Of a stretch of 64,000 nt of DNA, positions 56,028 to 64,000 are shown one piece after another. Location: the NCBI GenBank assembly GCA_026745465.1, contig JACYXH010000783.1, forward strand, positions 2,097,001-2,161,000, written 5' to 3'. The stretch's first letter is position 1, and each line of letters starts with the position of its first letter. The translations under genes and the position numbers were made by a program. The notes beneath the pieces are model-generated. The model saw only the letters and a list, made by a program, of their open reading frames with translations. It was not told where the DNA came from and made no database searches. The stretch comes from Lota lota (lineage: Eukaryota; Chordata; Actinopteri; Gadiformes; Lotidae).

Positions 56028-56500
56028 CCTGTCAACACAAACACGGACTCAGTTAGCGGGGAGAACCGCTCCAGTGTGTGGCTTCTTCTGCTCCACTAGC
56101 AAACCCGGCGTACGTGTACCTAACTTGGTGTAGTTCCGAATTGCGCGCCTCCAGAACCGAAACATGTTGAAAGAAAATGCTAATTTGACACTTTACTACA
56201 ATACAACTACATAAAAAAAACTATAAAGATTGGTATAAATTCATCCAAAACTCCCCCCTCCCCTCCCCTCCCCCCAGGTAATGGCATAGTTCCCTCGCTG
56301 TGTCTAGCAGTGACAGCTCGGCTCTCTTGTTGAATAAGGAAGTTAAGAGTCGATTTCCGCCAGAATTAGGTATAAGGAGCCGAGTGACGTCGACGACGTC
56401 TCCCTCACGGCCGCCACGGTCTTGGTTCTGCCGCTTCAGAGCAGCTCGTAACAGCGCTGCATCCCCACGGGCAGCTGGCTAGCTTAGGTCGTTAGCTATC
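56028..56500 (-). promoter_or_regulatory. Region immediately upstream of clcn5 coding exon 1
   Basis: Moderately CpG-rich near 56385-56470 with a TGACGTCG CRE-like site at about 56385. Likely contains the promoter or a noncoding first exon, but no start site can be fixed. Confidence 0.3.
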
Positions 56501-56547
56501 TTCGTTCATGCCAAACCAAGTTACTCATCGCACGAGCGCATTAACTG

Positions 56548-56686
<139 letters not shown>

Positions 56687-56699
56687 GACAAGCAGCCTA

Positions 56700-59260
56700 C
56701 CTTTGTAAACAAGCCGCTATGGCGACGCTGGAGACGCCACAAGTCTTATGACTTGGATTTAGTCGACTTGTCGATCGTCCTATGGTCGACGGTGGCGTCA
56801 ACTTATCGCTCAAGATCGCCCCTTCCTTGGAAATCCTGCGTCATTCTTTCCCACCCCACCCTACAACCTACAAAACGACCGCTTTAAACCCTGGGATGCA
56901 TTAGAAAAGCTGCCATGATCGATGTTTTGTTTATTCGGAGGTAAATAACGATAAGGCGTTGTGAAACGTCTCGTTTAGCTGCGTTGACGTAAAGTTGCCA
57001 GATTGCTCTGCGGGCGCCAGGATGTGTTTTTCCCTGCATGGAAAAGCAGTCGATGCAGGAGTTACCGTACTCTTCCCATTTGGGTCAGTGGAGCAGTTCG
57101 ATTTATCAGTAATCTACCATAAGGGGATTGTAGTAGATAACATTAATATTTTACTCACATCTCATTCAATTAATCGTGCACAACATACAAATAAACTCAG
57201 AAAGTAGATGTTCATTATATCATGGATGAGCGACCTTTTATTTTATTTGTTGGCAGAATCATGACAATAACAATCTGTAGGTAGAACTGAATGCCATTTA
57301 TGTTCTGCTAAGAACCAGAACATAATTCTAGTAAGTTTTCTCTCAAACCTCTTTTCCTGGCGGTTGAGTGGTCACTGGAGACAAGATGACAAGCTGTAAC
57401 ATGAAATATACTTTGTCTGACCAAACGTTCACACCTATTAATGTTAAATGGCGACATCTTTCGTTCGTTGTCTACAGCGCATGATGGGAGTTGATATTTT
57501 TGCATTGAGGGGTTTTTGAATGGTTTCCACCCCTTTCTATGCTCTATTGCCTACGAATTTTACACCCCAATCTTCCCTAAATAATATGCAAATGTTGCAC
57601 TTTCAACTTGTGTTCCCTTTCCAATCAGTAGATAATATAAGAATGTGACATAACACATCCAAGTAGGCCATGAACCCCCCCTAGAGAAAACAAATCTTGT
57701 TTTATATTCTATGATGTTCTTATGGAACTTCAGAATTACATCACAAAGCAAAGTAAATCGTTTGTGACATATGGCTAAAGTTGTATATTCAACATACATT
57801 TATTCCAAGGTTTTGGATAGAAAATGTATCTGACCTTTTTGGGATCAGACTCAGACTTGTTGACAAGCACGCATTTGTTACGTGTGTTTGGAAAAAACTA
57901 GAAAAAGGTTTAAAACTGTTATTCATATGCGTTTTTTTGTCCCTCACACTAACATCACCTGTCTGTATGTTGTCATGGTGATAGTAACATCACAAAGTAG
58001 TTAAACAACACATGCCTTCATCCAAACCGGCACACAGCTGTAATGTTACTGTTATTCAGCATACTTTATTCTCACACAAGAATGCTTTGCAGTTACATTT
58101 TTTCAATAAGGTGATATTGTAACAGATCATCATTATAACAAACACATTATGACAAACTAGAGACAGAAAAATGTGTGCTTTCTCACTGGTGCCGCAAAAC
58201 GAAACAGCTTTTTCAACCAACCAATAAGACTCCAGTTTGTTTAAGACAGTACAACAATATATATAATATATACAATGCAAGAAAAATGCAGTATAGACAG
58301 TATTACACATCTGATTGCTTGCTTGTTTGTACGTGTGATATCGCAGAGCAGCTGTTAAAGTTGAATGAGCAGCATTTTCCATATGCTTGTGTGGTCAGTT
58401 ACAAAAAACAAGTGATGTATTCAAGGTACACAAGTATGCAATTCAAAACTATCTGGAACAGAGCATATCAAACAAGCATTAACTGTTCTGAAACTGTAAG
58501 CAACACATGTTCGGTATTTCTATGGGCTACATGGCTAAATTATGAATTGATAATCAAGGTTATAATGGAGTGATTTTATGTGAATGGATTATTAAACTAA
58601 TTGCTTCAGTACGATCGATATGTCTGGTTGTTATTGTCAGTAAAATGTTTATGCCTTGTGAACATTTGATCGTAGTGCTGTGTGTATTTTGTGTATGGTT
58701 AATCAGCAGTTAAACTATGAAAAGCAACAATGCAAAACAGTAAAAAAAAAAAGCATCAAATGTGCTCATGTACACACCCACACACACACACACAAGGTAG
58801 TGTTTCGTTGCTATTTTACAGAACCATATTTTCATATTTTCTCATGGACAGCTCCATGGCGTTGACAAACTATACTAAAATATACAGTCAAATATACAGC
58901 GATGCTCCTGTGTCTCCGCTTCTACTGTAGTGTTGGACGTTCTTTATCAATTGTCCTTCAATCTCCTCTCATGTGGTCAAAATGGAGAGCGAATCCAATG
59001 AAACACAGGTACATCAACAGAAATACAGTTTGTTTTAGCCTAAAGCACCAACAGAAATCGATTTCTTTTTTTTTATCTTTCACGTTTAATCTATACATGT
59101 GAAATAAATAAAATGAGTCCCGGTGACACTGTTTTAAAACACTGATGAAAGCCTAAAGTGGGTGTTTTCTTTGGTAATGAATAATATTGGAAGGAAAACA
59201 GTGTACGAATTGTTAACGTATGCGTGTTTTTAACAGTATAAGGTTACAGCAGATGAGTCT
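56700..59260. other. Intergenic, AT-rich, between clcn5 and shroom4
   Basis: No exon was recognised. The part toward 60.07 kb may be shroom4 3' UTR. An AATAAA on the minus strand at 58065-58070 is one possible end. Confidence 0.4.
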
Positions 59261-59269
59261 CCAGCCTTG

Positions 59270-59535
59270 TAATGAGAAGAGACTCTGCCAGGGTTAGGGG
59301 TTCTATTCCCTGGCTTAAACAAGACAGCAATACTGCCAGGGTTAAAGGTTCTATTCCCTGGCTAGAGCAAGGCACAAACGCTGCCAGGGTTAAGGGTTCT
59401 ACTCCCTAGGGAGAGCAAGGCATTAACAAACCCAAGGTTAGGGGCTCTATTCCCTGGCTAGAGCAAGGCACTAACACCACCGGGATAAGGGGTTATATTC
59501 CCTGTGTGGAGCAAGGCAGCAACACTGCAGTGATT
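59270..59535 (+). repeat. Degenerate tandem repeat of about 60 bp x 4-5
   Basis: Units contain gccagggttaggggttctat, tccctggct and agagcaaggcac(t/a)aac. The phrase ggttctattccctgg resembles a decayed SINE box B. Confidence 0.8.
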
Positions 59536-60075
59536 AAGTGGTCCACTTCCAGGGGAAGCTAATGGAAGGAGCGTGGTAGACACAACAATAGTGTTTTGCG
59601 GTTCTCGCGGCTGAGCCATTGTGAGCTGAGTGTTGTGGTGTGTGTTGAAGGGTCCTGGTCTAGAATTAGCACGGCTAATCCTATTTGGCTTCACACAATC
59701 CGCCCAGTGTCTGTAGGCCTGTGTGGTGCTTTGGATCAGGCGGCATGCCACCCCATATGAGTTGGGAGGAGTAGGGTATGAAGTGGTCCATTTCTCCAGG
59801 GAAGGGGTTGAAGATGAATGTGTTGTGTGTTGCTCTCTGTGTCTTAAGAGTTCCTCACCAGCTTTGCTTTGAGAAGGAACATGGACACATGGAATAGACA
59901 ATTTTGGACCATGCCAGTTGACTTCCCGGGTATGGAATGTTTGTATAATCTCTCTCGAGCCAGGACTATTTCCTGGTTTTGTTCTACCATCTGACTCACT
60001 GTACTTCTTGGTTAGGGGTTGGAATGTCCGTAGCCTGTTTATACCTCCAGGTACTGGCCGATCCACTTCCTGGGG

Positions 60076-60226
60076 TCAGTAGTGTCCGTAGCCCAGGGAC
60101 AGGCCCACTCCCAGGCCCAGGTCCAGGCTCTCCCGGAGCCCCCGGAGCTGCTCCTCCCCCAGGCGGGTCTTGTCCTCCAGCTGCCTCTGCTCCACCAGCA
60201 GCGCCGCCTTCATCTTCACAAAGTGG
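60076..60226 (-). CDS. shroom4: shroom4 terminal coding exon
   Basis: 151 nt. After a split Cys codon it encodes [33 protein letters not shown] and a tail ending LGYGHY with TGA. Confidence 0.93.
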
Positions 60227-60868
60227 CTGGAGGGGGGAGAACAACGACACGGGCGTTCCATTACGCTGATATTCAACCGTTCACACTAAAGGCTCGAGAC
60301 CAGATAACACGGATCCGTTCACCAGCAGCTGACGAGGCTGATCTGTGACATCACAACTTACTCTCGCTTGTGACGTCACAGACGGATACTTTTTTAAATG
60401 GCTTGTGTTGATAAAACAAGACATTAGGGACTTCTTGACACTCCTGCTTGTGATGTCACACACTTATCAACCATCCATGAATCACTCATACCCACCAGAA
60501 GAAGCCTCACGATAATCTGTTATGACCAGTCAGTCAGTGTGCGTGTGTGCGTGCGTGCGTGCGTGCGTGCCTGTGTGTCTCTGCATGGTGTGTGTGTGTG
60601 TGTGTGTTCTGACCAGTAGTCTCTGTGCTGGTCGGGGGACAGACAGCGGGACAGGACCCGCCCCACGGCCTGCTCTCTGCGGTCCACGTGCTCCTTCAGA
60701 TCCTGGGCCTCGGACAGCTGCCGCAAGAGCTGCCGCTTCTTCTCCACCAGGGGGAGCTACAGCACAAGAGACAGAGGAGGAGAGAAGAAGAAGAAAATGG
60801 ACAGTTCAAGTTTTATGTTAAAATCAGTTGGTACAGTCCACTGGGTTGGCAGGTAGGTTGAGCTATCA

Positions 60869-60929
<61 letters not shown>

Positions 60930-63803
60930 TGCTCAAAAAAATAAAGGGAACACTTGGAGTTACATTGTGTTGTTTAAGTGTTCCCTTTATTTTTTTGAGC
61001 AGTATATATGTACATATATATATATATTTTGATGTCATCAATATATCATCAATATATATATTGATGATAGCACATAAACATCTTCTGTTTGGCTTAGGTA
61101 TCTCTTTACTCTCTGTAACAATGGTATTCGTATAATTAATATCATGTCTAGTGTATGATTGATATGCTCAATAACTTGCCCTGTTAACAGTGTTAAAAAT
61201 GTGAACTAAAAGGTTTGAAGGAAGATTCAACGTTTTTTTTTTCTTTTTAAAGAGGAAATGAAAGGGACGTTGACCATTTACGTCTGCAACTTGTGGGATC
61301 AGAAACAAACACGTTTACCGACAGTACGACCTCAAACAAAACTGACCGCGATTGCAAGTCAAGAGTTTCCCGCAACCCTTCTGGGGTCAGAAATGAGGAT
61401 ACGAGGCCTTATCAACCCTTCTCGGGTTGGTCGGTTGGTTGACGCCTCGTATCCTCCTTTTTGAACAGGAAACGCATCACGGGACGGCGGGCTCCTCACC
61501 CTCTCGGCCTGCTCCGTGTGGGGCCCCAGGGTATCGAGGGAGGTCTGGGTCCTCAGCAGCCTGGCCGAGAGGGACAGCAGCAGGCTCACCACCTTGTCCA
61601 GGTCACCGATGACCATCCGGAACTTATCCGCCTCGTTGGGCTTACACACCGCCACCACCGCACTCTCCACCTGCAGGGTGGTTGGGTGGGGGTGGGGTGG
61701 GGGGGGGGGGGGTGAATGGGAAAGGGTGGGGTGATGTCGTCAGCGATGTTATCATGGCTCCACCCACAATTGAACTGTAAATGCATTTGTTTTTGGGGGG
61801 GACATTTTACACTGCATTTAGGGTAAGTCATCTGCAAGAACGGTTTGAAGAGATTCACAACCAAATGCCACTCTTGAGGTTTTGTGTTTACTTTACGGCC
61901 GCTACCATAACCACCGCTACATTGCTATCGTGGGCGTGGTTTTCACTGGGAAATGAGAGAGTGTGTGCCCATTTCCCCTCCCATCCCATATTTTAAGCTT
62001 GAGGTTCTGGGTCGTCCTGTACTGCACTGTACCATTCTGTCGTTTCCCATCCATATACGAGAAAATAGCATTCAGGAATTCAATTTCTCCCTTTTTTTTT
62101 TTCCTCTCCTGGAAGTTGACCGCTGGAGTCTCAACAAAAGGGCCGTAACGTTAGTGTGGATGACGGCGCCTGCTCAATGACTGAACGTGAGTGATGAGGT
62201 CTTCCTCACCTCCTCCCCCAGCTGAGCGTTGGCTCGGATGTCCTCCTGCAGTCCTCTCTGGGCCTCTCGCAGCACGCCCAGCTTCTTCCGCAGGCTCTCC
62301 ATCAGCTGCCGCTGCGGAGGGGAGACGGGTCACACACTTACGCGGCTGGATGGGGAGAGGACCATGCTGACGGGGATAACGGTTATGGTGCTAAAGCCAG
62401 CAGCGCCAAAGTGATGGCGCTTATGCTAACGGTTTTGTTTCTTTAAAAAGAAAAAAAAATTACACCAGAAAATATTTCTGTTATTTAATTAAACGCACTG
62501 AAAAAACAACAGGAGCACTGACGCATGGTTTTTAAATGTGTATTTACATACATTTACGTTGTTTTGAGTGTTTATGTCACTATATCTTAGTTTCTTTTAT
62601 ATGAGGGGAACCTTGTAGGTGAGGTCGTCATCGTCGTCGTCATGGCGACGGATGTCGGACGGGTCCTTCCTGTGGCAGGACATTTGAGGTCTGGTCGCTG
62701 GCACGCCGTAGTGAGAGGAACAGCTAGAGCTCCTGCCCGAGTGCCTGTGAGCAAGGATGCAAGGTTCATTGAGAATAGATAGAGAACCTTGAATTCTAAG
62801 CACTGAAAACACTGTTCAGTTTGACCATCAAATGAGCAGCACATTTGACGTTTTAATGTTTTTCCTTGTAGCCTGCATGGTCCCCCAATGCTGTCCAATT
62901 TGTGACATCACAATGTTGATTGGGGGACTGGAGTTGATCTGTCCATCATACATCTGAGTGGACACCCCCAATTGTGATGTCACAAAGGGATACATTTGAC
63001 TAAGTTGACTTAGATTCCAAGAACAATGTCTAAGTTTGGAGGATCTTTAAGGTATGTGCAGCGTTGCTCTACTTCACCTTTCCAAGCTGTCGGTGTCGTG
63101 GCCCAGGCCCCGGTAGGCCCCTCTCCAGCTCTCTGTGCCCCACTCCCCCTCACTGCCCAGGGGGGAGAGCTGCTCCCTGCCGGGGCCCCGGACCCTCAGC
63201 TCCTCCTCCTCCTCCTCCAGGGACCCACTCTCCGCCCTCGTCCGGCCCAGAGGAGAGGCGTCGAGATCGGGCAACGTATCGATGTCTGTCTCCACCACCG
63301 TGACCGGCAGGGCGAAGCAAGGGTGCTCGCTCGTGATTGGATTTGCCCCGGGCATAAGCCCCTCCTCTTCCTCCTGATAGTCGTCAATGTCCGTCTCCAT
63401 GGGGATGTCCAGCTCTACCTCCAGGCTGTGGGCGGGGCTGGGGCTCAGCGTTGCCTCCGACTCTGTTCCCGCCGGTTCTGTTTCGGGTTCCGTAATCCCG
63501 CCCCGGTGTTCCGACTCGCCGGCGTTCCCAAGGTAGTTCCGGAACCCACTGTGGTTCCGTTGCTGTTCGTAGCCCGCGGTGACGTAGCGCTCCGAGATGG
63601 GAATGACTCCGTTTTCTAACGTAGTAGTCGTAGTGGGAGGAGGAGGAGGACGTGACGTGTCACAGTGCATCCTGGGAGATGGAGTTCTCTTCCTCTCCCA
63701 ATGGGCCGAAGGTCTGTGATCCGTCTGGTGTCTGGGGAGGGATTTCCCCGTCTCCACCGTCTCCTGTTCCGGCTCCTGTTGGGATCTCTGGATTTCCCAT
63801 GAG
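60076..63803 (-). CDS. shroom4: Shroom-family protein, 3' six exons with complete ASD2 domain; probably shroom4
   Basis: Exons 63078-63803, 62612-62744, 62210-62311, 61500-61670, 60614-60756 and 60076-60226 join in frame to 474 residues and a stop. The first 240 or so residues are acidic, low-complexity linker. Residues 287-455 form the Apx/Shroom domain 2 coiled coil: [32 protein letters not shown], then [19 protein letters not shown] and [17 protein letters not shown]2 binds Rho kinase so that Shroom can drive apical actomyosin contraction; this is known for the family and inferred here. PDZ and ASD1 regions, if present, lie past the right edge. Shroom2 is the main alternative, but linkage to clcn5 matches human SHROOM4-CLCN5. 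A short glycine-rich tail ends in GYGHY. Confidence 0.88.
60614..60756 (-). CDS. shroom4: shroom4 ASD2 exon c
   Basis: 143 nt encoding [35 protein letters not shown] and [12 protein letters not shown], leaving two bases. Confidence 0.92.
60870..61025. mobile_element. Palindromic MITE-like element inside a (TA)n microsatellite
   Basis: A (TA)n run leads into tactgctcaaaaaaataaag / ggaacactt. After a 20-bp centre comes the exact inverted arm aagtgttccctttatttttt / tgagcagta, then more TA. It resembles the terminal repeats of a widespread fish DNA transposon; the family was not named. Confidence 0.75.
61500..61670 (-). CDS. shroom4: shroom4 ASD2 exon b
   Basis: 171 nt, 57 codons: [38 protein letters not shown] and HTEQAER. 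This is the most conserved ASD2 block. Confidence 0.93.
62210..62311 (-). CDS. shroom4: shroom4 ASD2 exon a
   Basis: 102 nt, 34 codons: [18 protein letters not shown] and [15 protein letters not shown], start of the ASD2 coiled coil. Confidence 0.88.
62612..62744 (-). CDS. shroom4: shroom4 exon before ASD2
   Basis: 133 nt encoding [26 protein letters not shown] and an acidic [10 protein letters not shown]. The donor GTTCCC is weak, but phase 0 fits the next exon exactly. Confidence 0.72.
63078..63803 (-). CDS. shroom4: shroom4 large linker exon (window's 5'-most)
   Basis: 726 nt. The acceptor tctccag at 63804 leaves one base to finish a split codon. The frame begins [19 protein letters not shown] and runs to [10 protein letters not shown]. 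It is rich in E, D, P, S and T, typical of the disordered middle of Shroom proteins. An overlapping frame at 63660-63860 is open but conflicts in phase with the next exon. Confidence 0.75.
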
Positions 63804-64000
63804 CTGGAGAGAAGAAAAAGATTTTGTTGTCATTGCTGCCACTTCAAAGTAAAGCGCCACTGGTTGCGGTTATATATGCTAATTGTCCGACTGCTGCTGA
63901 TGCAACGCAGACGCAACACACACAAACTACATGGGGATAAAGAAAAGACTAAAAACGAATAAAGAGACTATTAATATTTCACTTGTTTTATCTCAGAGGA
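63804..64000 (-). other. shroom4 intron, right edge of window
   Basis: Upstream of the acceptor at 63804 with no exon recognised. Earlier shroom4 exons lie beyond the window. Confidence 0.5.

Noticed and set aside
63660..63860. Alternative frame for the first shroom4 exon in the window ([12 protein letters not shown]...)
   Set aside because: It is open across the acceptor but stops at 63660 and cannot join the ASD2 exons in frame.

Overview
This is a vertebrate, almost certainly teleost fish, genomic window. It has intron-split genes with canonical GT/AG junctions, tRNA-derived SINE fragments, LINE 3' tails, and a very high load of long dinucleotide microsatellites and minisatellites. That simple-repeat load resembles what is reported for cod-like fishes (Gadiformes). 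The assignment to cods is inference only; the species cannot be fixed from this sequence.

Three protein-coding genes can be built exon by exon with consistent reading frames. (1) A TNFSF10/TRAIL-like ligand on the + strand: five coding exons from 9366 to 14761 give the last 197 residues, with the complete C-terminal TNF-homology domain. The exon or exons for the cytoplasmic tail and membrane anchor were not found. (2) clcn5, the endosomal 2Cl-/H+ exchanger ClC-5, on the - strand: 16 coding exons from 56017 down to 33081. They join without a frame error into 817 residues, the size of the long ClC-5 isoform. (3) The 3' half of a shroom gene, best called shroom4, on the - strand: six exons from 63803 down to 60076, 474 residues, with the complete C-terminal ASD2 domain. 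Its 5' part lies beyond the right edge. Clcn5 next to shroom4 matches the human Xp11.22 linkage of CLCN5 and SHROOM4 and supports both names.

Layout: 1-9.3 kb, no recognised gene, simple repeats, SINE-like pieces and a CpG-rich block near 4.7-5.0 kb; 9.3-14.8 kb, the TRAIL-like gene; 14.8-33 kb, a gene-poor gap of microsatellites, minisatellites and dispersed repeats between two convergent genes; 33-56 kb, clcn5, most of whose introns carry tandem arrays; 56-60 kb, upstream sequence of clcn5; 60-63.8 kb, the shroom4 3' end; 63.8-64 kb, shroom4 intron.

The most unusual feature is how closely tandem repeats are tied to splice sites. In the TRAIL-like gene a minisatellite of about 57 bp has multiplied a real 5' splice site together with the last 13 coding bases. 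In clcn5 a 77-bp minisatellite has multiplied a real 3' splice site. Other clcn5 splice sites are built directly into microsatellites: a (GT)21 run begins with the exon 2 donor, a (CT)72 run forms the polypyrimidine tract of exon 15, and a 195-nt intron is about three quarters (AC)n. No CRISPR array, prokaryotic operon or intact transposase gene was found.
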